A stretch of DNA of 7,859 nucleotides from JAYUHK01 sp043778415 (GCA_043778415.1 JAYWGG010000094.1:1-7859); one strand, 5' to 3'. Positions 1 to 6,818 are shown, numbered from the stretch's first letter. Notes: generated from the letters alone by a model not told the origin. Translations and numbers: made by a program.

Positions 1-1899
1 CGTTTCAAAGACAAGTCCGAACTCGTGCTGCCGCAAGATTCTTTGCTTTCAAAAGCCGACTCTCTAAAAATCGACAGCAGTTGGCAGCGACCTGTGCAGA
101 TAAAAGTGGGTATTTCTTCGGCGGCTACTAATTTTTCGCGCAGCATCGGAAGTCAGCACTTTGCGGCTCGCCCGAGCGGTTTGCTGGCAGAAATGACCAT
201 CGAAAACGGCGTGCCAACTTTTTATTCTTACTCCCAAATGCCGTCGCCCGACTCTACGGCTTTGCAGTTGTACCCTACCAATTTTGCTGGACAGCTGCGC
301 AGAAAAACGCCTGCGCCACCACCACCGCCGCCGCCGACCGAATCCAACTTGCAGACCGAAGAGCAAAGCAAAGCCAATCTTTCTGTTGCGGCAGATACGA
401 CTATTGACACGCGCAGAATCCCCGAAAGCAAGCGCGACACAGGAAAAGTGGATATTGACAACTACACGTTTCAGAGCGAATTTGATAAAGATGAAGTGCC
501 GCCGACCGTGATTCTGAAAGAAGAAAATGGACAAATGGCACTGCAAAAATCAACTACCGTCACGCCCCAGCAGATGGCGACAGTAAGCGAAAATTCTTTG
601 ACCAATTCCTTGCTCAATCTCAACCAAAATCCAGAAGTCATCAAATTTCGGACGGCAAGGATTTCGCCCTATCGCCTCAAATTTCGCATGGATTTTGTGA
701 CCACTCAAATGGACAACAGCCTTCTTTTTGGAGGTTTGGACAGTTATTCGGGCTTTCCGAATGGGTTGAGCTATCCGCCGCCGGGGATTTTGATGAAAGC
801 TAACTTTAAAGATTTGCTCGAAGACTACGAACTCGAAGCAGGCGTTAGAGTGCCGACCTCCTTCAACGGCTCCGAATATTATGTACTGTTCAAGAATAAA
901 AAACGACAGTTGGACAAAACTTTTGCCGTCTATCGCCGCTCGACGAGCATTACCACCGAGTCGGAGCGCAACCCAAACCAGATAGACAAACGGCGTGTGA
1001 CAGCGCTGCTTGGTATTGCACAAGTCAGCTATCCGCTCGATGTGTTTAGGAGTATTCGGGGTACTGCTACGGCGCGCCTCGACCGCGTCACGCAGCTTTC
1101 TACCTACGACCAGACGCTCAACGCTCCGACACTCAACGAGCAGCGTTTTGGCGTGAAAGGCGAATATGTCTTCGACAATACGCTCGAATTGGGCGTAAAC
1201 TCTCGGGTAGGCACTCGCTACAAATTCTATGCAGAAGTCACCAAACGTTTTGAGATTGACCTGATAGACAAAATGAAATTTCAACTCGGCAAAGGCTATA
1301 TGGGCGTGGTCGGAGTAGATGCTCGCCACTACGAGCGGTTGGATAAATACACGACGTGGGCGACTCGCGTAGCGGCGGCGACTTCGTTTGGCTCGGAGCA
1401 AATCCTCTACTATCTCGGCGGCGTAGATGGCTGGTTGCTTCCGAAGTTCAACACAGATATTCAAGTGCCGTCGGAAGCTAATATTGCCTACCAAACTTTG
1501 GCGAGCAATATGCGCGGTTTTTTCAACAACATTCGGAACGGAAGTTCCTTCGCACTTGTCAATACCGAATTGAGGATTCCCATTATTCGCTACATCAATC
1601 CAAATACAACGTCTTCTTTTTGGAAAAATCTGCAAGTCGTTGGCTTTTTTGATGTCGGTACGGCGTGGCAGGGACTTACTCCGTTCAGCAAAGACAATCC
1701 GCTCAACACGTCTATTATCTCCAATCCGGCGGTGACGGTGAAAGTCAATTACTACCGCGACCCGCTTGTGGCGGGCTACGGCGTAGGCTTACACGGCTCT
1801 CTGTTTGGCTACATGGTGCGAGCGGATTACGCGTGGGGCATCGAAACCAAACAAGTCCAAAAGCCTGTGATTTACCTTTCGTTGGGTACGGATTTTTAG
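1..1899 (+). CDS. TolB/PD40-type outer-membrane protein with Omp85-like C-terminal barrel (5' partial)
   Basis: The frame is open from base 1, so the N-terminus lies outside the window; the GTG at 25 is internal, not a chosen start. About 632 residues are visible. Residue numbers here count from that GTG. Residues 95-104 form a proline-rich linker (APPPPPPPT), and residues 110-200 are polar and probably disordered. From about 215 to the end the sequence alternates like beta-strands: 'SPYRLKFRMDF', then 'NGSEYY' at 281-286, then 'MRGFFNNIRNG' at 496-506 followed by 'NTELRIPI', which resembles the conserved RGF/RGY loop and following strand of Omp85/surface-antigen barrels. The chain ends 'YLSLGTDF'; a terminal Phe is typical of proteins folded by the BAM machinery. 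From memory, Bacteroidota proteins often annotated 'translocation protein TolB' carry a PD40 propeller before such a C-terminal half; that N-terminal part cannot be seen here. The role is unknown, probably outer-membrane assembly or transport. Confidence 0.8.
   Translation, partial: RFKDKSELVLPQDSLLSKADSLKIDSSWQRPVQIKVGISSAATNFSRSIGSQHFAARPSGLLAEMTIENGVPTFYSYSQMPSPDSTALQLYPTNFAGQLRRKTPAPPPPPPPTESNLQTEEQSKANLSVAADTTIDTRRIPESKRDTGKVDIDNYTFQSEFDKDEVPPTVILKEENGQMALQKSTTVTPQQMATVSENSLTNSLLNLNQNPEVIKFRTARISPYRLKFRMDFVTTQMDNSLLFGGLDSYSGFPNGLSYPPPGILMKANFKDLLEDYELEAGVRVPTSFNGSEYYVLFKNKKRQLDKTFAVYRRSTSITTESERNPNQIDKRRVTALLGIAQVSYPLDVFRSIRGTATARLDRVTQLSTYDQTLNAPTLNEQRFGVKGEYVFDNTLELGVNSRVGTRYKFYAEVTKRFEIDLIDKMKFQLGKGYMGVVGVDARHYERLDKYTTWATRVAAATSFGSEQILYYLGGVDGWLLPKFNTDIQVPSEANIAYQTLASNMRGFFNNIRNGSSFALVNTELRIPIIRYINPNTTSSFWKNLQVVGFFDVGTAWQGLTPFSKDNPLNTSIISNPAVTVKVNYYRDPLVAGYGVGLHGSLFGYMVRADYAWGIETKQVQKPVIYLSLGTDF
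316..336 (+). repeat. CCA/CCG triplet run coding seven prolines
   Basis: Seven consecutive proline codons (three CCA, then four CCG) lie in the partial outer-membrane gene. They encode the polyproline part of the linker ahead of the barrel. Runs of this length normally need elongation factor P for smooth translation, and a triplet run can change length by slippage. Confidence 0.9.
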
Positions 1900-1904
1900 T
1901 TTTC

Positions 1905-3896
1905 CTAATTCAAAATTAAAAACTCTGTTCGCCTGTTGTTTTGCTTTCCTTCGGCGGTGTCGTTGGAGTCCAGCGGTTGGGTTTCTCCGAATCCCTTGTA
2001 GGTCAGGCGACTGCTGGCGATGCCATTGGCGACCAAAAAGTCATTGACGGCTTTAGCGCGTTGCTCCGAAAGCGACTGATTGGCTGCGGCTGCGCCTACG
2101 TTGTCGGTGTGTCCATTGATTTGGATTCGGAGCGTTGGGTTTTCTACCAACATACTTTTCAGGCGGTTCAGTTCGGCGGTGGAGGCGTTCAGCAAGCGCG
2201 CCGAGCCTGTTTCAAACAACACATTTCTCAAAATAATGGCTGTGGAAGGCTGTGCTTTTCCAGTGTTTGCGCCAGTAGTCGCGGTGGTGTTGGCGGCAGC
2301 GTTGGAGAGCGGCGTGAGTTCGATATTCATCAAAAAAGGTCGGTCAGGATTGGAGCCGCCGCTGTCGGTGAGGTTGAAATGTTCGGAGTGAAAGGCATAT
2401 TTTTCTTTAGAAACTACCAGCGAATACTCGAATCCAGCCGGCAAGCAGACCAGAAACGAGCCGTCCGCAGTGACCGCAGAAGTCAATTTTTTGCCTGTTA
2501 GAAACTCCGCAAATTCGTATTTTGCATCTTTGAGCGGCTGCTTGGTTTGCCCGTCACGCAGCCATGCTTTGACGTAGCCTACGGGCTGCGGTCGGAGTGC
2601 TTCGGGCAAAGTGAAGCTGTAAATATCTAAATTTCCGTCGCTTTCTCCGCTTATTTTATCTTTTTTGTCGGCAGCATAATAGGCAGTTTTTCCGTCCCTG
2701 CTCACCACGAGCGCGCCTTCGTCGCCCTGCGTGTTGAGGGGATAGCCGAGATTGACGGGCGCAGTCCATTTTCCTTCGGCATCTTTTCGGGACATATACA
2801 TATCGAAACCGCCGAAGTTGGGTCGTCCGTTGCTCCTAAAATATAATGTTTTGCCGTCGGGGTGGATAAACGGGCTTTGGTCGTCGCCTTTGGTGTTGAT
2901 AGTGTCGCCGAGATTGATGGGCGGGTCCCAAGTGCCGTTGGGCTGCCGATAGCTTACCCAAAGGTCGGAGCCACCTTTGGAGGAACGACTTTTTCGGATA
3001 CTACAAAAGTACAGTGCCGAGCCGTCCGCCGTCAGTGAAGGCTGCGAATCCCAGTCGTATTCATTGACGGGCGCGCCGATATTTTTAGGTTTCGACCATT
3101 CGCCGTTTTTATTTTCCGAAAAATATAAGTCGCAACTGCCGATGCCGTCGGGACGGTCGCAGGCTGTGAACACAATCAATTTGCCGTCTGCCGAAATAGT
3201 TTGCCCGCCTTCATTGCCGGTATCGGTGTTGAGGTCGTCCAACGGAGTTGGTTCTTGCCATTCGCCAGCGATGTTCTTGCTCATCCATAGGTCGTCGTTG
3301 TTGCGGGTGCGGCGCGTAAAAATCAACGTGGAGTCGTCGGCAGTGAAGGAGGGTAAAAATTCTAAATTCTTGGTATTTATTTTTTCGTTCAGTCGCGCGG
3401 GCTGAAACGCAACAGGACGTTTCATTGCTTCCGCACTGAATCGGCTATCGGCGAGTTTTTGGATTGCCTTTGCTCTCATTTCTTCCGCTTGGTTCGGAAA
3501 GTTCAAAAATCGCTGCATATAATTTGCGGCTGCCTCGAAGCGGTCGGTTTTCCAACCGATAATGCCGAGCGTATAAAAAACTCTCGGCACATAGTTGCTG
3601 TCAATCGCTACGGCTTTCAGAAAACCACGCTCGGCTTCTGCGTAGTGTTGGAGTTCGTACTGCACGCCCGCCCATTGCAACCATGCGTCTATAAAAGTCG
3701 AGTCGGCGCGCAGAGATTCCGAAAATTGTTTGAGAGCTTTGTCCCATTCGGCGGTTTGGGTGCGCTGCATTCCTTTGTCGTATCGGTCGCGCGTTTTTCC
3801 AGTCGCTGTTTTTTTGGTTGTGTATTTATTTTGCTGCGCAAAAATCGCATTGTGCAAGCCCAAAAAAAGCATGGATAGAACTATTAGTTTACGCAT
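1905..3896 (-). CDS. OmpA-family protein with TPR, beta-propeller and CRD domains (PorE-like)
   Basis: Complete at 663 residues. Residues 1-20 look like a signal peptide, probably cut after AIFA; there is no lipobox Cys. Residues about 40-150 are helical and TPR-like (W51-A55 and A72-Y80 resemble TPR helices). Residues 178-430 hold five PD40/WD40-like blades, each with a core of the form 'P.hs.DGk.hhF' ending in D-L/I/M-W/Y (near 182, 231, 285, 341 and 394). Residues 438-528 resemble a carboxypeptidase-regulatory-like domain. Residues 552-663 are an OmpA C-terminal peptidoglycan-binding domain with 'NGHTDNVG' (D598) and 'SEQRA' (R613), the pair that binds diaminopimelate in this family. The domain order matches PorE, the T9SS-associated peptidoglycan-anchored protein of Porphyromonas. 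Paralogues of this shape are common in Bacteroidota, so a T9SS role is inference and no symbol is given. The ATG at 3896 is chosen because the signal peptide follows directly; the leader is A-rich with no Shine-Dalgarno. Confidence 0.9.
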   Translation of the reverse strand: MRKLIVLSMLFLGLHNAIFAQQNKYTTKKTATGKTRDRYDKGMQRTQTAEWDKALKQFSESLRADSTFIDAWLQWAGVQYELQHYAEAERGFLKAVAIDSNYVPRVFYTLGIIGWKTDRFEAAANYMQRFLNFPNQAEEMRAKAIQKLADSRFSAEAMKRPVAFQPARLNEKINTKNLEFLPSFTADDSTLIFTRRTRNNDDLWMSKNIAGEWQEPTPLDDLNTDTGNEGGQTISADGKLIVFTACDRPDGIGSCDLYFSENKNGEWSKPKNIGAPVNEYDWDSQPSLTADGSALYFCSIRKSRSSKGGSDLWVSYRQPNGTWDPPINLGDTINTKGDDQSPFIHPDGKTLYFRSNGRPNFGGFDMYMSRKDAEGKWTAPVNLGYPLNTQGDEGALVVSRDGKTAYYAADKKDKISGESDGNLDIYSFTLPEALRPQPVGYVKAWLRDGQTKQPLKDAKYEFAEFLTGKKLTSAVTADGSFLVCLPAGFEYSLVVSKEKYAFHSEHFNLTDSGGSNPDRPFLMNIELTPLSNAAANTTATTGANTGKAQPSTAIILRNVLFETGSARLLNASTAELNRLKSMLVENPTLRIQINGHTDNVGAAAANQSLSEQRAKAVNDFLVANGIASSRLTYKGFGETQPLDSNDTAEGKQNNRRTEFLILN

Positions 3897-3928
3897 TTTT
3901 ATTTTTTTGTGAAAAAAATTTACTGCGA

Positions 3929-3961
3929 CAAATATAAACTATTTTTTTCATTTCGTAAAAA
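3929..3961 (-). promoter_or_regulatory. Candidate Bacteroidota-type promoter for the PorE-like gene
   Basis: On the minus strand TATATTTG (3929-3936) matches the TAnnTTTG -7 box exactly. A TTTTT run (3957-3961) sits 20 bases upstream where the -33 element is expected, although the usual G of TTTG is absent. A start about 7 bases downstream would give a leader of roughly 25 bases before the ATG at 3896. Confidence 0.5.
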
Positions 3962-4000
3962 TGTATCTAACTTCTTGCTTACGCCGTGCCAAGATAGAGA

Positions 4001-4015
4001 GCAAATGAGATTTGC
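4001..4015. promoter_or_regulatory. Perfect inverted repeat GCAAAT-gag-ATTTGC, possible operator
   Basis: Two perfect 6-base half sites are separated by three bases. The palindrome lies at the predicted start site of the second candidate promoter of the PorE-like gene, where a repressor site would be plausible. A palindrome this short in A/T-rich DNA can arise by chance. Confidence 0.25.
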
Positions 4016-4022
4016 AAAAGTA
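4015..4022 (-). promoter_or_regulatory. Second candidate -7 box upstream of the PorE-like gene
   Basis: Minus-strand TACTTTTG is an exact TAnnTTTG match, followed by CA as is common for this box. No clear -33 TTTG is seen at the right distance. If used, it would add a leader of about 110 bases. It abuts a 6-base palindrome at 4001-4015 (sharing base 4015). Confidence 0.3.
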
Positions 4023-4166
4023 GAAAAAAGACGTTACTTCGGATATTTTAGAAAGGCTTTTGCATTTTCGAGCCACTTCCTTTTGGTTGTTTGATGAGAT
4101 TGAAAATATTTCGTCTAATAAAAAAACTCGTAGCTTACCGTGTCGTGCGGAACAGTGTAGGAACAG

Positions 4167-4199
4167 AAGTTACCGACACCTCGAAGGTGTCGGTAACTT
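4167..4199. repeat. Hairpin repeat, copy 1 (perfect 15-bp stem)
   Basis: The left arm AAGTTACCGACACCT (4167-4181) and the right arm AGGTGTCGGTAACTT (4185-4199) are exact reverse complements around the loop CGA. There is no T tract after it, so it does not look like an ordinary terminator. Related copies lie at 4298-4330 and 5250-5282, all in non-coding DNA, which points to a REP-like or small mobile palindromic element. Confidence 0.85.
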
Positions 4200-4297
4200 A
4201 TTACCGCAAAGTTACGGGTGCAAAAAATACGGTTTGAAGTGAATTTCGATAAAAACATATATTTATTTTGCACATATTAGGAAAAGTTGCTTCATTG

Positions 4298-4330
4298 ACT
4301 TCGCAGACATCTCAAAGATGTCAGTAACTT
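4298..4330. repeat. Hairpin repeat, copy 2 (degenerate)
   Basis: The core is GACATCT (4306-4312), loop CAA, AGATGTC (4316-4322), a perfect 7-bp stem. The right arm AGATGTCAGTAACTT matches copy 1 at 13 of 15 positions; the outer left arm has decayed. Relative to copy 1 the stem carries a paired change (C:G to T:A), so base pairing in the core is kept. Confidence 0.65.
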
Positions 4331-4458
4331 ACAGTCAAAAACTTCTCGCACCTCCGTAAAAGCCAATCGCAACCTAACATAAATCCTTGATTTTCAGTGA
4401 TTTATAAGACAACAAATTAAAACTAAAGACTAATAACTACTTATTCTACTTTATTCGG

Positions 4459-4466
4459 TAATTTTG
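4459..4466 (+). promoter_or_regulatory. Candidate -7 box (TAATTTTG) for the small barrel gene
   Basis: This is an exact TAnnTTTG match ending 40 bases before the ATG at 4507, giving a predicted leader of about 35 bases that is A/T-rich. The -33 region has no good TTTG, so the call rests on the -7 box and its position. Confidence 0.45.
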
Positions 4467-4506
4467 CGGGCTAAAAGCAGTATTTTTTTTTAATATTTCC
4501 AAAAAT

Positions 4507-5244
4507 ATGACTACTCTTTCTTTTCCGCGCCCGTCGTTGAGATTTTGCTCGCCCAAAATAGTTTTTTTATTTTGTTGCTGCTGCGCAAATATCGGTATTG
4601 CGCAAGCGCAACTCAACATCAAAGCGGGCTACAATCTGGCGGGATTCAGCCCCGCTTATACCAACAGCGTCATACGAGCCTACAACGAGAGCAACCGCGC
4701 TGACCTCGTCAAGGCGATGCCGCGACTGCTTTTTATGAATGTCGTCGAGTTGGGTTTGCGTTACCAAATAGAGGATTTCGCGCTCGAAGCGACGTATTTT
4801 CTTAAGTTCAATCCGCTCCGCGCTACCTTGCAGCCCGTAGGGCAAGCGACCAAATCTACCCAAAGTCTGAACTTCAGCGACAATGCTTTTTCGCTCGGCG
4901 CAACAGCCGCCACGCCCATCGAATGGCTCTGGATAGGCGCAACGCTCGACTGGGCAACGGTCAAAATCAATTCCCGACTTTCGACCGAAACGACGACCAA
5001 AACACTGGTCAATTCGAGCCAACTTACAAGCCATCTTTTTCTCGAATTTCAGTTGGGGGGCAACAGTCTGATACGAGCCAGCTTGCGCCCATATATCCAG
5101 ATTCCTTGGACGGCAACCGAAATGAAGGCTTTGGGCAACGCCCTCGCACCCAACCAAAATCTGGGCAGCATGCGCGAGCGACTCATCAATATCGGTATCG
5201 GTCTGGTGTTTTGCAACGGCACCGACCCGCGAGAAAATAATTAA
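4507..5244 (+). CDS. Secreted protein, probable small outer-membrane beta-barrel
   Basis: Complete at 245 residues. I do not recognise a named family. Residues 1-34 look like a signal peptide: a basic n-region with R and K, the hydrophobic stretch 'IVFLFCCCCANIGIA', and a likely cut after AQA (34). The cysteine run does not form a lipobox, so a plain type I signal is more likely than a lipoprotein. The mature part has about eight amphipathic stretches that could be strands (near 35-47, 74-88, 91-108, 120-137, 141-159, 172-184, 188-201 and 224-235), fitting an eight-stranded barrel of OmpX/OmpW size. The chain extends about ten residues past the last predicted strand, unlike most barrels, which end in an aromatic residue. 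No Shine-Dalgarno; the ATG at 4507 is the only start that keeps the whole signal peptide. It lies 74 bases before the regulator gene, on the same strand. Confidence 0.75.
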   Translation: MTTLSFPRPSLRFCSPKIVFLFCCCCANIGIAQAQLNIKAGYNLAGFSPAYTNSVIRAYNESNRADLVKAMPRLLFMNVVELGLRYQIEDFALEATYFLKFNPLRATLQPVGQATKSTQSLNFSDNAFSLGATAATPIEWLWIGATLDWATVKINSRLSTETTTKTLVNSSQLTSHLFLEFQLGGNSLIRASLRPYIQIPWTATEMKALGNALAPNQNLGSMRERLINIGIGLVFCNGTDPRENN

Positions 5245-5249
5245 GTGTT

Positions 5250-5282
5250 AAGTCACCGACACCTCGAAAGTGTCAGTAACTT
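5250..5282. repeat. Hairpin repeat, copy 3
   Basis: The arms AAGTCACCGACACCT (5250-5264) and AAGTGTCAGTAACTT (5268-5282) flank the loop CGA in the same orientation as copy 1. Twelve of 15 positions pair; the other three are C/A on the plus strand, which become G/U wobbles on the minus strand. It starts 5 bases after the stop of the small barrel gene and fills about half the gap to the regulator gene. No T tract follows. Confidence 0.8.
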
Positions 5283-5318
5283 CAGTTTAACTGTGCGGCG
5301 GCAATACAAAACAACAAA

Positions 5319-6803
5319 ATGAGTCAGAAAAAAAATATTACACAAAATCATCGGATTATTTTAGGATTGAAAGTGCGCCAACTTCGGTCGGAGTTGGGGC
5401 TGTCGTTGGTGGAGTTGTCGGAGCAGGCGGGTATTTCGGTTTCTTACCTCAACGAGATAGAAAAAGGAAAAAAATATCCGCGCGAAGAGAAAACATCTGA
5501 CCTCGCCAAAGCCCTCCGCAGCAGTGTTGCGGAGCTTCAATCGTCCGAACTCAAACGGAATTTGGCACCGCTCGGCGAGTTGCTGCGCTCCAATTTTTTG
5601 CAAGAAATCCCTCTCTATTTGTTCGGTATCGACCTGTCCAAAGTCGTCGAAATCATCGCCGAAGCACCTATCAAAGTCGGCGCATTCATCTCGGCGTTGG
5701 TAGAAACGGCTCGACTTTTCGCACTGCGGGAGGAAAATTTTTATTTGGTAGCGATGCGTGCTTATCAAGAAATGCACAACAATTATTTGGAAGACATCGA
5801 AAATGCGTTGGATAATTTTGTGTCGCAGCACAGCATCACCACTCACAGTCGAGTGCCGACAGCCGATTTGAAAGCTATTTTAGAAAAAAAATATCAGTAT
5901 GTCATCTCCGAAAACGGACTTTCCGAACACCCCGAACTCCAACATCTCCGCTCGGTTTTTATTCAAAAACAAAAAAAATTATTGCTCAATGCGCAGTTGA
6001 GCGACCGCCAGAAAGCGCGGCAGTATGGCAAAGAAATTGCCTTCAATTATCTCGAACTCGCCGACCGCCCTACGACTTCTTCCGTCGGGCAAGCGACTTC
6101 TTTCGAGCAGGTATTAAATAATTTTAAAGCAAATTATTTCGCTTTTGGCTTGCTCGTGAGCCGCGAAGGAGCTATCGAAGCCCTAAAAAATATTTTTGAT
6201 TCGCAGACTTGGCAGCCCGAAAAACTACAAAAACTGCTGACTCAATACGATGTTTCGCCCGAAATTTTGTTCCAACGTTTCAACGTTCTTCCGCGTTTTT
6301 TTGGTCTTGAAAAATTATTTTTCTTCCGCCTCGTGCGCAATCCCGCCTCCAACACGGTCGTGATGGACAAAGAATTGCACCTCAATCGTCGGCACCAGCC
6401 GCACGCCAATCGCCTCCGCGAACACTACTGCGAGCGTTGGGAATCGTTTATATTGTTGAAAAAACTGAACACTCACACTTCTCACGAGCCGCTTATCGGT
6501 ATCCAGCGCACGCGCTATCACGGTACCAACGACGAGTATTTGTGCGTCACCATTGCCCGCACCGAGCACGCGCCGTCGTCGCTGCAAGTGAGCGTCACGG
6601 TTGGTTTGCTGATAGACGAGCATCTCAAAAAAGTCATTCGGTTCTGGGACGATGCCGCCATTCCTGTCGTGGAGGTCAATGTTACCTGCGAGCGTTGCCC
6701 GATAGTGGATTGTGCCGAGCGCGCTGCCGCTCCGCGAATTATTGCAGAAAAAAATATTCAACGAAAAGCCCAAGAAGCGCTAAAAAAACTTATTGCCGAG
6801 TAA
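5319..6803 (+). CDS. XRE-family regulator of the RamB/PrpR (short-chain acyl-CoA regulator) type
   Basis: Complete at 494 residues. Residues 15-70 are a Cro/C1-type helix-turn-helix ('LRSELGLSLVELSEQAGIS', then 'YLNEIEKGKKYP'). The middle corresponds to an ImmA/IrrE-like domain: 'SFEQVLNNFKANYFAFGLL' (261-279) matches the segment after the metallopeptidase motif in that family, but the HExxH position reads KEIAF (238-242), so zinc and peptidase activity look lost. The C-terminal part has 'LEKLFFFRLVR', 'HYCERW' (C371) and 'CERCPIVDCAERAAAPR' (C457, C460, C465), as in RamB and PrpR of actinobacteria. PrpR is reported to bind a [4Fe-4S] cluster through four conserved cysteines and to sense acyl-CoA. 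By analogy this is probably a cytosolic regulator of acetate/propionate or fatty-acid catabolism, but no target gene is nearby. The start is the ATG at 5319, with an A-rich leader and no Shine-Dalgarno. Confidence 0.85.
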   Translation: MSQKKNITQNHRIILGLKVRQLRSELGLSLVELSEQAGISVSYLNEIEKGKKYPREEKTSDLAKALRSSVAELQSSELKRNLAPLGELLRSNFLQEIPLYLFGIDLSKVVEIIAEAPIKVGAFISALVETARLFALREENFYLVAMRAYQEMHNNYLEDIENALDNFVSQHSITTHSRVPTADLKAILEKKYQYVISENGLSEHPELQHLRSVFIQKQKKLLLNAQLSDRQKARQYGKEIAFNYLELADRPTTSSVGQATSFEQVLNNFKANYFAFGLLVSREGAIEALKNIFDSQTWQPEKLQKLLTQYDVSPEILFQRFNVLPRFFGLEKLFFFRLVRNPASNTVVMDKELHLNRRHQPHANRLREHYCERWESFILLKKLNTHTSHEPLIGIQRTRYHGTNDEYLCVTIARTEHAPSSLQVSVTVGLLIDEHLKKVIRFWDDAAIPVVEVNVTCERCPIVDCAERAAAPRIIAEKNIQRKAQEALKKLIAE

Positions 6804-6818
6804 CGTTTTCGGGAGGCG

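Larger units (their letters stand above)
3897..4506. other. 610-base intergenic region between divergent genes
   Basis: This A/T-rich region separates the minus-strand PorE-like gene from the plus-strand small barrel gene. It holds candidate promoters in both directions, a palindrome and two hairpin repeats. The short open frames across it have no recognisable protein features and one runs through the hairpin, so I do not call them genes. No tRNA or known riboswitch pattern is visible. Bases 4331-4458 show nothing I can identify. Confidence 0.7.

Noticed and set aside
550..1635. Long minus-strand open frame of 361 codons inside the outer-membrane gene
   Set aside because: The protein is rich in scattered R, H and C without domain logic, and the plus-strand frame has clear outer-membrane motifs. 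It is an antisense shadow.
3909..4094. Plus-strand open frame of 61 codons in the intergenic region
   Set aside because: It runs opposite to and through the candidate promoters of the PorE-like gene, has no recognisable domain, and its composition is that of A/T-rich spacer.
4060..4242. Plus-strand open frame of 60 codons
   Set aside because: It reads straight through hairpin repeat copy 1 and has no protein-like pattern.
5288..5295. TAACTGTG as a -7 box for the regulator gene
   Set aside because: It misses one conserved T of TAnnTTTG, and no -33 element is seen because the region upstream is the hairpin repeat.
5245..5318. Hairpin copy 3 as an intrinsic terminator of the small barrel gene
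   Set aside because: No run of T follows the stem on the plus strand, and copies at other positions are not tied to gene ends.
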